The notes beneath the pieces were generated by a model that worked only from the letters and a program-made list of their open reading frames with translations, did no database searches and had not been told where the DNA came from. From the NCBI RefSeq assembly GCF_902830275.1, contig NZ_CADESW010000035.1, positions 1 through 41,397 of the forward strand: 41,397 bases of DNA, written 5' to 3'. Origin of the DNA: Burkholderia stagnalis (GTDB lineage Bacteria > Pseudomonadota > Gammaproteobacteria > Burkholderiales > Burkholderiaceae). Made by a program: the position numbers and the translations under genes. Of the stretch, positions 1 to 8,062 are shown one piece after another (position 1 is the first letter of the stretch; every line of letters starts with the position of its first letter).

Positions 1-126
1 ATGGACCGGCTCCCGGCACGATTGGAAGAGTGCGATGACGCAGTTCGCACTGCTTTACCCGGAACGATTCAACATTGGAGTCTGAATCTCAACCCCGCCT
101 CACACACGAAATTCCGGATACCTCCC
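1..126 (+). mobile_element. Right end of an IS256-family insertion sequence (left part outside window)
   Basis: Bases 2-85 read as the C-terminus of a Mutator/IS256-type transposase. The next 40 bases end in a sequence that, read inward from about 126, starts GGGAGGTATCCGGAATTTCG and continues TGTGTGAGG. IS256-family ends commonly carry such a TTnnGTGTG-type terminal repeat. The adhesin reading frame on the minus strand stops being adhesin-like exactly at 127, which sets the element boundary. The other terminus, most of the transposase and the target duplication lie left of the window, so the element name cannot be given. Confidence 0.72.
2..85 (+). CDS. IS256-family transposase, C-terminal 27 residues (partial)
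   Basis: Frame 2 of the plus strand reads WTGSRHDWKSAMTQFALLYP followed by ERFNIGV and a TGA stop at 83-85. The pattern W-K-x-A-M-x-Q-F-A-x-x-x-x-x-R-F is the usual tail of IS256/Mutator-type transposases, just after the last catalytic helix. The upstream part, including the DDE residues, is outside the window, so activity cannot be judged. About 40 bp separate the stop from the inferred IS end, which is normal for the family. A longer overlapping frame starting at base 1 runs into the adhesin region and is a GC-rich shadow. Confidence 0.72.
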   Translation, partial: WTGSRHDWKSAMTQFALLYPERFNIGV

Positions 127-999
127 ATACAACTGGCTGCCGTTGACGGCATCGGTACTGGCCGCACCGACGAGGCCGGCCGCGACATTCTGGATACGGC
201 GCTCCGACCCGGCCGCCCCAACGCTGACGACCCCCGCCGACGCGTTCGAGCCGGCGTATGTGCCGAACGTCGTGCTGCCGATCGTCGTGCTGCTGACGAC
301 ACCCGTGCCACCGGTTGCCGTCGTAGCGGTTCCCGACGTCACCGCGCCCGAACCGAGCGCGACCGAGCCGGCGACGTTGGCCGTGGCACTCGGGCCGAGC
401 GCCAGCGAATTGCTCGCGGACACGGTCGAACCCGTGCCGATCGCCACGCCCGACGTCGCCGCGCTCTGGACGACGGAATTGCGCCCGACCGCAATCGACG
501 TGGTGGCGAGCGCCGCCGAACCGCCAGTACCCGAACTGTTGCCGCCGCCGATCGCGATCGCGCTGCTGCCGGACGCGGTGGCATCGTTGCCGAGCGCGGT
601 CGCGCCGATGTTCAGCGCCTTCGCGCCCGACCCGATGCCGATCGCGCTCGCACCGCTCGCCGTGGTCGCCTGACCGAATGCCTGGGAGAAATCGGCCGAG
701 GCCGTTGCGTTCGCGCCAATCGCGATCGCCGTTGCTCCGCTGGCCGTCGTGGTGCTGCCGGAGTTGCCGCCGATCGCGATCGACTGGGTGCCTGTCGCCA
801 CGACGGAGCCACCGGCGCCGCCCGCAGAGTACTGCGCATGCGCGAAGTTGGCGGCGCCCGCACCCGCCACGAGCACCGCACCCACAACGACCTTCGCCAC
901 GGCGGACTTGTTCGGCTTGCCGCGAGCGGTAGAAATTTCCGATGCGGCGACCCATGCGCCGAGCGCTTCGTTCCAGATCGAGCGATATGTGCGGTTCAT
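127..999 (-). pseudogene. Trimeric autotransporter adhesin (YadA-like), truncated by IS insertion
   Basis: The ATG at 999 has a good GGAGG site 8-12 bases upstream. Residues 1-25 form an ESPR extended signal peptide (MNRTYRSIWNEALGAWVAAS), followed by a hydrophobic core and a likely AHA cleavage site near residue 55. The rest is a YadA-like head built of repeats of the A-I-A-I-G-x-x-A-x-A-x-G type, followed by a neck-like segment ending NAVNGSQLY-like (DAVNGSQLY). The frame then runs into IS sequence and stops at 100-102 after eight foreign residues, so the open frame is 100-999 (299 aa). Stalk and membrane anchor are missing, and without the C-terminal beta-barrel the product could not be surface-anchored. 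The remainder may lie on the far side of the IS. Intact relatives promote adhesion or serum resistance; here loss of function is inferred. Confidence 0.8.
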
Positions 1000-1039
1000 G
1001 CCTGGCTACCTCCAAATGATCACGCAACACACCAGGCAT

Positions 1040-1678
1040 TTCGTCTGATAATTCAACCAGTGTTCACGCGTATATCTCAAATTTGGACGGAGTGTATTTG
1101 AACGGAATTTTTTGATTTATAAGGATTGATAAATCGAGGTGGGTTTAAAGTTTAAATTATGTTAGTTCGAAATAATCTGATGGATGAATTGTCGGATTAT
1201 TGATTGGATGAGGTTAATTGATTTGTAATATTTGTAGGGTTGAGGGCGGGCTGGAAAGATGTTTTTTTACATGGGGTTACGTGACATGTCTCGCCTATAT
1301 GTCCGCTGATTGGTCGCAATGATCAGACGATAAGAAGGGCAAACGTTTGCGGCTAGATCGAATCTTTCGATTGTGTAATTTATATTTTGATAGGGATGGA
1401 TCGGCGGTCGTTGATTTTAATTTAATGAGTTAAATGTATTTTGATGATGTTGATTTTCAGTGTGTCTTGTTTTGAGACACATTCGATCCATGCGATGGAC
1501 GGGTGATGTCGACTATGCCGAGCGGCGCATCGACCGCTTCGGCAGGTGCAGCGGAACGATCAGGGGGCGCGGCGTTTCGTGCGCCGGGAGACGAAGGGAA
1601 AAGCGCGTGTGCCGCGCTTGTTACGAGGCGAGGCGCGTAATTTTTACCTGATGCGTGGCGCCGCGCCGCCTGGAGGAT
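1040..1678. promoter_or_regulatory. AT-rich leader upstream of the adhesin gene; no convincing gene
   Basis: About 1075-1460 is strikingly AT-rich (runs such as TTTATAAGGATTGATAAAT and GTTTAAAGTTTAAATTATG) compared with the surrounding very GC-rich DNA. It sits directly upstream of the ESPR adhesin start. Such AT-rich leaders are typical targets of H-NS-like silencers in Burkholderia, which is inference here. A 63-codon frame at 1460-1651 has no family resemblance and no good ribosome site, and I treat it as spurious. From about 1480 base composition returns to normal up to the end of the ferritin-like gene. Confidence 0.5.
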
Positions 1679-2578
1679 TTACTTCCTGAGAAACCGCAGC
1701 GCAAACCGCGCCATGCGCGGAACGAACATCGGCCGCAGCAGCCGCTTGTCGTAGCCGGCCATGCGCCGGTCGTTCTCGGCGAGGCACAGCTCGATCAGTT
1801 CGCGCGGCTCGAGCGCATCGCCGACGGCCGCGGTGCCGGTTGCCGGGAAGTTCGCGTCGCGCGCGACGCCTTCGGCGTCGATCCCGCGCGCGATGCCGAT
1901 GCGCTCCCAGATCAGGAACGCCCACACCGCGGCGACCTTCGCGAAGAACGCGGGCCGGCGCCACCACGCCAGGTTGCGCCAGTACCACGCGTACCAGTTG
2001 ACGAAAAACAGGATGTGCCGGCCTTCTTCCTGGATCACCGGTTCGAAGGTGTCGACGAGTTCGGGCGGGAAATAACCGGAGCGCTGCGCGGTGCGGAACA
2101 GGCCGAATGCGAAGAAGCTGTCGATGCACTCGCTGAAGCCCGTCACCATCCACGCCCATTCGGCGTTCTTCGGCGCGGGGTAGGCCGGCTCGGGCGCGAG
2201 CGCGATGCCGTATGCCTCGACCAGTTTCGACAGCACGACCTTGTGGCGCGCTTCCTCGCTGCCGTCCATGTCGAGCGCCTGCCGCAGCAGCGGCTCGCGC
2301 ACGGTCGACGCGAACGTTGCGACGCGAATCGATGCGCGGCCTTCCGTTTGCACCGCGATGTCCCAGATCGGCAACGACGTGAGCCGCGCGAGCGCTTCGG
2401 GATCGAGAGGCGGCCAGTCGATCACGGCCGGCTTGTACGGGTTGTGCGTGTCGAGCAGCATGCGGCAGAACATCTGCATGTGCGCATCGGAACCGATCTT
2501 CACCGGGCCTGGCTTCTCGAAGGTCCAGTTGCGCATTGCGTGATCTGCTGCCTGCTCGTGGCGCAGCATGTCAGTCAT
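1679..2578 (-). CDS. Ferritin-like superfamily protein, probable di-iron
   Basis: A protein of 299 residues. Two E-E-x-R-H motifs (residues 108-112 and 184-188) plus a Glu near 79 resemble the paired ExxH ligands of ferritin-like di-iron helical bundles. The segment 190-235 is rich in Trp, Phe and Tyr and may pack against a membrane or lipid. Conserved Burkholderia proteins of this kind are usually annotated only as hypothetical or ferritin-like, and I know no substrate. The open frame extends upstream to 2962, but that part overlaps the next gene and looks like shadow. The ATG at 2578 (MTDMLRHEQ) is chosen for this reason; its ribosome site is weak. It is followed by no clear U-tract terminator. 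Confidence 0.7.
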   Translation of the reverse strand: MTDMLRHEQAADHAMRNWTFEKPGPVKIGSDAHMQMFCRMLLDTHNPYKPAVIDWPPLDPEALARLTSLPIWDIAVQTEGRASIRVATFASTVREPLLRQALDMDGSEEARHKVVLSKLVEAYGIALAPEPAYPAPKNAEWAWMVTGFSECIDSFFAFGLFRTAQRSGYFPPELVDTFEPVIQEEGRHILFFVNWYAWYWRNLAWWRRPAFFAKVAAVWAFLIWERIGIARGIDAEGVARDANFPATGTAAVGDALEPRELIELCLAENDRRMAGYDKRLLRPMFVPRMARFALRFLRK

Positions 2579-2673
2579 GGCATTTTTATCGCGATTACGG
2601 AGTGAAAGATTCTCCCATAGCCCCTGTTTTCGCGTATTTTCGCGCGGCCATGCGCGCGGCGGCATGACGCCGG

Positions 2674-2889
2674 TCAAGCGTGCGCATCCACCCACAAGCG
2701 GCCCCAGCGGGACGCGTAGGCGAGCGCATGTTCCTCTTCGAAAAAGAAGTCGATCGCGTCGAACGACATGGCGCGCGACGGGCCGCCGCTGGCCTTTTCG
2801 ATCGTCAGGTTGGCGGCGAACAGGCCGTTCGGCAGCCGCGCGGCGGCGGGCGCGACTTCGTAGCCCTTGTAGCGGATCGTGCGAGTCAT
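2674..2889 (-). CDS. Small conserved hypothetical protein (71 aa)
   Basis: The product begins MTRTIRYKGYEVAPAA and ends WGRLWVDAHA. It has a compact alpha/beta composition, with a charged F-F-F-E-E-E-H segment near residues 49-55 and no signal peptide or membrane helix. I do not recognise the family; similar short proteins in Burkholderia are annotated as hypothetical. The frame is open up to 2967, but the ATG at 2889 gives the natural N-terminus, because the extra upstream residues are Arg/Trp-rich and unlike the rest. It lies 95 bp upstream of the ferritin-like gene on the same strand and could be co-transcribed with it. Confidence 0.6.
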   Translation of the reverse strand: MTRTIRYKGYEVAPAAARLPNGLFAANLTIEKASGGPSRAMSFDAIDFFFEEEHALAYASRWGRLWVDAHA

Positions 2890-3100
2890 GGCATGCGCGA
2901 GGAAGGTTCGGGCTTTCAGCGTACGAAAACCCGCGGGCCGCGTGAACCAATCTTTCGGCCAATGCAAATCACGTCGTCGGCCGGATCGTTATCGGGCGCG
3001 CCGGGCCTCACGCCAATCCGCAGCGGCCGCCGAGCCGAATGCGCACCGCCCGCGCGCGGCGGGCGACGCCGGGCGCGGGCGGCAGGTGGAGAAGGGTTGC

Positions 3101-3751
3101 TTACTGGTTGGCGATTTTCAGCACCGGCGCGAGCGCGTCGACCGATGCCGCATGCGAGGCCGCGCGGTGCGACGCGAACGCGAGCGCGAATTCGGCGGCC
3201 TGGGTGCCGACCGTCTCGAGCTGCGCGACGACTTTCGGGTCCGAGCAGCTGTCGGCGCTCTCGAAGCGCGTTTCGAGCGTGTTGACGGTCGCGCCGAACG
3301 GCGTCGGCCAGCCGCGCAACGCGTGCACGATCGAGCGCAGCGACGTCAGCACGGTGCCGGCCGCCTGCCAGCCGTACGCGGTGACGATCAGGCCGACCGC
3401 GCGGCCGTCGAGGTAAGGGCGTTCGTCGGCACGCAGTTCCTCGAGCGTGTCGAGCGCGTTCTTGACGAGGCCGGACACGCCGCCGTGGTAGCCGGGCGTC
3501 GCGATGATGATCGCGTCGGCGCGGCGCACGGCATCGATCAGCTCGCGCTGCGAGTCGGTCAGCGTCTTCTGTTCGGGCGCGTAGTGCGGCAGCGTATGCA
3601 GGAACGGCCCGTCGAACAGCTGGGTGCGGGCGCCGGCCGCCTGCGCGCCGCGCAGGGCGAACGACAGCGCGCGCTCGGTCGACGACGCTGCGCGGGTGGT
3701 GCCGCCGATGCCGACGACGAACGGCCGGCGATGTTGATCGAATGCAGTCAA
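3101..3751 (-). CDS. NADPH-dependent FMN reductase family protein
   Basis: A 216-residue flavodoxin-like protein. The N-terminal strand VVGIGGTTRAASSTERAL is the phosphate-binding loop that holds FMN, and ATPGYHGGVSGLVKNALD near the middle is the second FMN-contacting loop typical of the SsuE/ArsH/ChrR-type reductases. These enzymes use NAD(P)H to reduce FMN or quinones in the cytoplasm. I start it at the TTG at 3751 because a GGAG lies 9-12 bases upstream and the family match begins there. The frame is open to 3997, but the extra part is Arg/Pro-rich and shadow-like. No monooxygenase partner is adjacent, so the role (flavin supply, quinone or metal reduction) is open. Confidence 0.8.
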   Translation of the reverse strand: MTAFDQHRRPFVVGIGGTTRAASSTERALSFALRGAQAAGARTQLFDGPFLHTLPHYAPEQKTLTDSQRELIDAVRRADAIIIATPGYHGGVSGLVKNALDTLEELRADERPYLDGRAVGLIVTAYGWQAAGTVLTSLRSIVHALRGWPTPFGATVNTLETRFESADSCSDPKVVAQLETVGTQAAEFALAFASHRAASHAASVDALAPVLKIANQ

Positions 3752-3944
3752 GGGGGGCGCTCCTTGGGAATGGCTGGCCCGGCTAAGCACAGGCTTAAAA
3801 CCGCATGGTAACGACCTCGCCGCCACTCTGAAAACGACTTTTCGTTCTATCGATATGCCGCGCGGGCAGGGGAGGCGGGGGCGCAGCCGTGCAGATCGAT
3901 AGCAGAAATCCTTGGTTGGGCGGGCGGCGGGCCGTCGATATGAT

Positions 3945-4020
3945 GGGCCCGTCTCCTCCATGATGTCTCTACTGACATGGGTTGGCCCCGCCGGCACGGA
4001 TGCAGGCGGGGCCTTTTTTC
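3945..4020 (+). ncRNA. Candidate small RNA ending in an intrinsic terminator
   Basis: Two hairpins stand in tandem on the plus strand: ATGTC-(6)-GACAT at 3963-3978, then GGCCCCGCC-(12)-GGCGGGGCC at 3984-4013 with six Ts at 4014-4019. No plus-strand gene precedes them; the flanking genes are both on the minus strand. A weak promoter-like pair (TTGGTT near 3912 and TCGATATGAT near 3935) would give a transcript of roughly 75 nt. The terminator is oriented so that it cannot serve either minus-strand neighbour. The 5' end is a guess. Confidence 0.4.
3984..4019 (+). terminator. Rho-independent terminator with no coding gene upstream
   Basis: A perfect 9-bp GC stem (GGCCCCGCC / GGCGGGGCC) with a 12-base loop is followed immediately by TTTTTT. 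On the minus strand no T-run follows the stem, so it acts in the plus direction only. Confidence 0.75.
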
Positions 4021-4038
4021 GTTTGGCCGCTCAATGGC

Positions 4039-4344
4039 TTACTCGAACACCGGCCGGAAGAAGCTGCGCTCGTAGCGGACGATGCAGCGGGTTTCTTCCG
4101 CATACCGGAACGCGGCGATGCACGCCGGATCTTCCATCGACTGCTGCCGGTAGGTCTCGTACGCGGCGAGGCTCGGGAACGTGAACATCGCGAGCGCGAT
4201 GTCGTTGTCGCCCTCGGACGGCAGGAAGTAGCCGTGATGCGTGCCGCCGAACTTCTCGACCAGCGGAATCCACATCTTGCCGTAGGTTTCGAATTGCTCG
4301 AGCTTGTACGGGTCGACGACGTAGCGAAGGAAGCAGGTGATCAT
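4039..4344 (-). CDS. NIPSNAP family protein
   Basis: A protein of 101 residues, the normal size for a single NIPSNAP ferredoxin-like domain. It opens MITCFLRYVVDPYKLEQFE and contains the family's G-x-x-x-G-Y-F-x-P-x-E-G-x-N-x segment (HHGYFLPSEGDND) and the aromatic Y-E-x-Y-R stretch. NIPSNAP proteins are small dimeric alpha/beta proteins of unclear biochemical role. The gene is monocistronic on the minus strand and its start is followed at once by family-like sequence. The ribosome site is weak. Confidence 0.85.
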   Translation of the reverse strand: MITCFLRYVVDPYKLEQFETYGKMWIPLVEKFGGTHHGYFLPSEGDNDIALAMFTFPSLAAYETYRQQSMEDPACIAAFRYAEETRCIVRYERSFFRPVFE

Positions 4345-4607
4345 GGGCGTGTGCGCTCGGGTGGGGATGCACGAGTCTGACGTGCGTGCCGGAGGACGTC
4401 AATGAAGGACGCGACGCGGGTGCCGCGCGTCGTTCAGGATGCGTGCGCACGCATCGATGCCTGTTCAACGGATAGCGCGAGCCGAATAAAAATGTCGTCA
4501 ATTCTGCGAATGCCGCGCGCGCTACGCGACTTTTTACGACATTTTTTCTTGCGACGGCCGTTGGCGCGACCCTAGACTTCGGGCAACCGAAGAGACGGAG
4601 CGACACC

Positions 4608-5405
4608 ATGCCCAAGCCCTCGAACGACATCATCGACCCCTTGCCTGCCACGCTGCCGGCGCCGCGCGCCGAGCGCATCGTCGTGCGTCGCTTCGATCCT
4701 GCATTCGACGGCTACGCGCCGCTTACCGACATGCTGCATCGTGCGTTCGCACGGCTTGGCGCGATGGGGCTGAACTGCACGTGCGTCGATCAGGCGGAAG
4801 ACGTCACGCGGCGGCGTGCGGAAGCGGGCGAGTGTTTCGTCGCGGTCAGCGGCGGGCGCGTGATCGGCACGATGACGCTGCATGCGTCTGATCCGGCGTC
4901 CGCGTGCTCGCTGTATCGGCATGACGGTGTCGCGACCGTGCGGCAGGTCGCGGTCGATCCGGCCTGGCAGGGGCGCGGCGTCGGCGCGACGCTGCTGTCG
5001 TTCGCCGGGCAATGGGCCGCGGCGCGGGGCTTCGCGCTGCTGGCGCTCGACACGCCCCGGCCTGCCGCGCATCTGCTCGCGTTTTATCGTGCGCAGGGTT
5101 TCGACGTCGTCGATGTCGTGCGCTTCGCCGGCAAGCGCTACGACAGCGCGATCCTGTGCAAGCGGCCGGTCGCCGTGCGGGCTCGGCGCCTGTCGCCCGC
5201 GTCGTGGGCGGCGGCACGCGTGGCGGCCGTGTGGCGCATCGGGCGTGCGACGCCGTCGCGCATCGCCGCCGCCGCGCGCGCGGGCATGCGGATCCGCCGC
5301 GTTGCGCCGTCGGTGGCGCGATGCGGGCGGATGCGTGTCAGGCAAGCCGAACGCCAGCATCCCAATATGGTTGCGCACACAACAAAATCGGCATGCGTCA
5401 TATGA
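4608..5405 (+). CDS. GNAT family N-acetyltransferase with Arg/Ala-rich tail
   Basis: Residues 23-175 form a GNAT fold. VRQVAVDPAWQGRGVGATLL (112-131) contains the acetyl-CoA pyrophosphate loop Q-G-R-G-V-G-A, and LLAFYRAQGFDVVDV is the usual last helix and strand. The acceptor substrate cannot be inferred. After about residue 180 the protein continues for some 85 residues of low-complexity Arg/Ala sequence before the stop at 5403-5405. Most GNATs end near 160-190 residues, so either the tail is disordered or an old frameshift removed the original stop. GGAG lies 11 bases before the ATG at 4608. The gene is divergent from the NIPSNAP gene. Confidence 0.8.
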   Translation: MPKPSNDIIDPLPATLPAPRAERIVVRRFDPAFDGYAPLTDMLHRAFARLGAMGLNCTCVDQAEDVTRRRAEAGECFVAVSGGRVIGTMTLHASDPASACSLYRHDGVATVRQVAVDPAWQGRGVGATLLSFAGQWAAARGFALLALDTPRPAAHLLAFYRAQGFDVVDVVRFAGKRYDSAILCKRPVAVRARRLSPASWAAARVAAVWRIGRATPSRIAAAARAGMRIRRVAPSVARCGRMRVRQAERQHPNMVAHTTKSACVI

Positions 5406-5894
5406 GCGTATAGCCATCTCGTCGGCGGATGGCCGGGAGCGCCGGCTTTCGGTTCCGCCGATGACTGCATCGCTTTCGGCTCCGTCGATGACGACACCTG
5501 CCGGCGAGCGCCGAGCATCACCTTCCCGCCGATTTTCCGCACGATCATTCTTTTTCTCGCGCGCGCCAAACCGCCCGATCGGACGCGGATTTGTCAGAAA
5601 GCGACGCGCGCCGGCTGGATTCCCGCCGATTCGACCGCCCGTCTCCCCGCACGCTGCTCCGCACAAGATCCGGCTGCGAGCCTTGCTGGCGCGGGCCGCG
5701 CGCGTATTGCGACGCCGCAAACCTCCCGCGCCGGCCGCACAGCCTCGCCCGGCGCGGCCGGAGGGGCATTTTCCCCTGTGTCGTATTTGCGCAAGCGTTT
5801 GTCGTAATTCGTCGGCAGGTCGGGGTTTTTTCTGGCAACTATGTAGGCACGCTGTGACACGCGTGAGTCCCCGCTACACGAGGAGAAGGTTTCG
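5406..5894. promoter_or_regulatory. Intergenic region and promoter of the choline transporter operon
   Basis: No gene is visible in these 489 bases. A 21-bp imperfect direct repeat (GCTTTCGG-type) lies at 5445-5465 and 5472-5492. Closer to choV the hexamer GTCGTA occurs at 5780 and again at 5801, exactly 21 bp apart (two helical turns), with a related GTCGGC at 5811. Direct half-sites at this spacing are typical of AraC-type regulators, and such a regulator is encoded in the operon. A good GAGGAG ribosome site precedes choV (5880-5885). Operator assignment is inference. Confidence 0.4.
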
Positions 5895-7064
5895 ATGGAT
5901 GCCCCCAAGGTCGTAGTCGAAGGTCTGTGCAAGGTTTTTGGAAGCAACCCGCAGCAGGCGCTCGACATGCTCGCTGCCGGTGCGACGAAGGATGACGTAC
6001 TCAAGCGCACGGGCCAGGTCGTCGGCGTGCACAATGTGTCGTTCGACGTGCAGGAAGGCGAAATTTTCGTGCTGATGGGCCTGTCCGGCTCCGGCAAATC
6101 CACGCTGATCCGCCTCGTGAACCGGCTGGTCGATCCGAGCGCCGGCAAGGTGATGATCGACGGCCTCGACGTCGCGTCGGCGCGCCGCTCGGCGCTCACC
6201 GCGCTGCGCCGCAAGGACATGAGCATGGTGTTCCAGTCGTTCGCGCTGATGCCGCATCGCACCGTGGTGTCGAATGCCGCGTTCGGCCTCGAGGTCGCGG
6301 GCGTCGGCAAGAAGGAGCGCGAACGGCGCGCGATGGAGGTGCTCGAGCAGGTCGGCCTCGCACCGTTTTCGCACAAGCTGCCGTCCGAGCTGTCGGGCGG
6401 CATGCAGCAGCGCGTCGGCCTCGCCCGCGCGCTGGCCGTGAACCCGTCGCTGATGATCATGGACGAGGCGTTCTCCGCGCTCGATCCGCTGAAGCGCCGG
6501 GAAATGCAGGACGTGCTGCTGCAACTGCAGAAGGAGCAGCGCCGCACGATCATGTTCGTGTCGCACGATCTGGAAGAGGCGCTGCGCATCGGCAACCGCA
6601 TCGCGATCATGGAAGGCGGCCGGCTCGTGCAGGTCGGCACGCCGCAGGACATCATCGCGAACCCGGCCGACGATTACGTGCGCGCGTTCTTCGACGGCAT
6701 CGACACGAGCCGCTATCTGACCGCGGGCGACCTGATGCAGACGGGTGCCGTGCCGACCCTGTCGAAGTGCGATGCCGCGAACGTCGCGGCGACGCTGAAC
6801 GGCAGCGCCGAATACGCGTTCGTGCTCGACGCCGCACGCAAGATCCGCGGCTTCGTCACGCGCGAGGCGATCGGGCAGGACACGCCGTCCGTGCGGCCGA
6901 TCGAAAGCATCCGGCGCGATGCGTCGCTCGAACATGTCGTCGCGCGCGTGGTCGCGAGCCCGAATGCACTGCCCGTCGTCGACGACGACGGCTGCTATTG
7001 CGGCTCGGTCGATCGTGCGCTCATCCTGAAGGCCATCACGCGTTCGCGAGGCTCCCATGTCTGA
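5895..7064 (+). CDS. choV: Choline/betaine ABC transporter ATP-binding protein ChoV
   Basis: A 389-residue ATPase of the ProV/ChoV type. Walker A is GLSGSGKST (62-70), the ABC signature LSGGMQQ (166-172) and Walker B LMIMDE (186-191), with the H-loop in FVSHD. The N-terminal extension of about 45 residues ahead of the ABC domain and the C-terminal CBS-like region (about 280-385, used for osmo- or ligand regulation in OpuA/ProV relatives) are both present. It powers uptake of a quaternary amine across the inner membrane together with ChoW and ChoX. GAGGAG precedes the ATG. The stop overlaps the choW start by 8 bases, which indicates translational coupling. The choline assignment comes mainly from the binding residues of the downstream ChoX. 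Confidence 0.9.
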   Translation: MDAPKVVVEGLCKVFGSNPQQALDMLAAGATKDDVLKRTGQVVGVHNVSFDVQEGEIFVLMGLSGSGKSTLIRLVNRLVDPSAGKVMIDGLDVASARRSALTALRRKDMSMVFQSFALMPHRTVVSNAAFGLEVAGVGKKERERRAMEVLEQVGLAPFSHKLPSELSGGMQQRVGLARALAVNPSLMIMDEAFSALDPLKRREMQDVLLQLQKEQRRTIMFVSHDLEEALRIGNRIAIMEGGRLVQVGTPQDIIANPADDYVRAFFDGIDTSRYLTAGDLMQTGAVPTLSKCDAANVAATLNGSAEYAFVLDAARKIRGFVTREAIGQDTPSVRPIESIRRDASLEHVVARVVASPNALPVVDDDGCYCGSVDRALILKAITRSRGSHV

Positions 7065-7953
7065 AATGATTCCGCTCGGTTCCTGGGTCGACCAGTCCGT
7101 TCACTACCTGCTCGACCACGACGCGAAGACGTTCGATGCGATCGGTCAAGCGATCGAGGGTCTCGCGGCATTCGTCGAGCACAGCCTGCAGGCGATCCCG
7201 ATGTGGCTGATGATGGCGATCTTCATCGGCGTCGGGCTGTGGCGGGTGGGCTGGCGCTTCGCGCTGTTCGTCACCGCGTCGCTGCTGCTGATCTTCGCGA
7301 CCGGCTTCTGGGATCAGACCGTGATCACGCTCGGCCTCACGCTGTCGTCGACGATCATCAGCCTCGTGCTCGGCATCCCGCTCGGCATCTGGGCCGCGAA
7401 GAGCAAGTGGGTTGCGGCGATCGTGCGCCCGATCCTCGACCTGATGCAGACGATGCCGGCCTTCGTGTACCTGATTCCGGCCGCGATGCTGTTCGGCCTC
7501 GGCCGCGTGCCGGGCATCCTGTCGACGGTGATCTTCGCGATGCCGCCGGCCGTGCGCCTGACGAGCCTCGGCATCCGCCACGTGAACCGCGAGATCGTCG
7601 AAGCGGGGCAGGCGTTCGGCTGCACGCCGTGGCAGCTGCTGTACAAGGTGCAGTTCCCGAACGCGCTGCCGTCGATCATGCAGGGCGTGAACCAGACGAT
7701 CATGATGGCGCTGTCGATGGTGATCATCGCGTCGATGGTCGGCGCGGGCGGCCTCGGCAACGACGTGCTCGCCAGCATCCAGCGCCTGGACATCGGCCTC
7801 GGCTTCGAAAGCGGCCTGTCGGTGGTGCTGCTCGCGATCATCCTCGACCGCATCACCGAAAGCTTCGGCCGCGCGCCGGGCACCGCACGCGCACCGCTGT
7901 TCGCGGGCCTCAAGCAGCTGTTTCGCGTCAAGGCCGCGCCCGCGCAGGCCTGA
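7057..7953 (+). CDS. choW: Choline/betaine ABC transporter permease ChoW
   Basis: A 298-residue membrane protein of the ProW/OpuAB type. It has several hydrophobic helices (for example residues 48-70, 75-95, 95-125 and 140-165) and the BPD-transport EAA loop, with E-A-G-Q-A-F-G-C-T-P-W-Q-L-L as its core (about 178-195), which docks on ChoV. It forms the translocation channel, probably as a homodimer. Its ATG lies inside the end of choV, so the two are co-translated. The C-terminal 25 residues are polar and cytoplasmic. No truncation is seen; length is normal. Confidence 0.9.
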   Translation: MSEMIPLGSWVDQSVHYLLDHDAKTFDAIGQAIEGLAAFVEHSLQAIPMWLMMAIFIGVGLWRVGWRFALFVTASLLLIFATGFWDQTVITLGLTLSSTIISLVLGIPLGIWAAKSKWVAAIVRPILDLMQTMPAFVYLIPAAMLFGLGRVPGILSTVIFAMPPAVRLTSLGIRHVNREIVEAGQAFGCTPWQLLYKVQFPNALPSIMQGVNQTIMMALSMVIIASMVGAGGLGNDVLASIQRLDIGLGFESGLSVVLLAIILDRITESFGRAPGTARAPLFAGLKQLFRVKAAPAQA

Positions 7954-8062
7954 TTGACCGGCGGCCAGGTTTGCACCGGCCGCCTGCTCCGTTCATGCAT
8001 CGGCTTCCCGCGGCTGCGGCCGCGGGGCTGACCTCGTGCCACCTGCTCGTTAGGAGAGCGAT

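Noticed and set aside
1..1101. 366-codon plus-strand frame across the adhesin region
   Set aside because: It joins an IS end to the antisense of the adhesin repeats; Arg-rich and without family features. The real coding strand is minus for 127-999.
1460..1651. 63-codon plus-strand frame in the leader region
   Set aside because: Arg/Cys-rich, no homology, no ribosome site; likely random.
5594..6655. 353-codon minus-strand frame over the choV start
   Set aside because: Ser/Arg-rich antisense shadow of choV.
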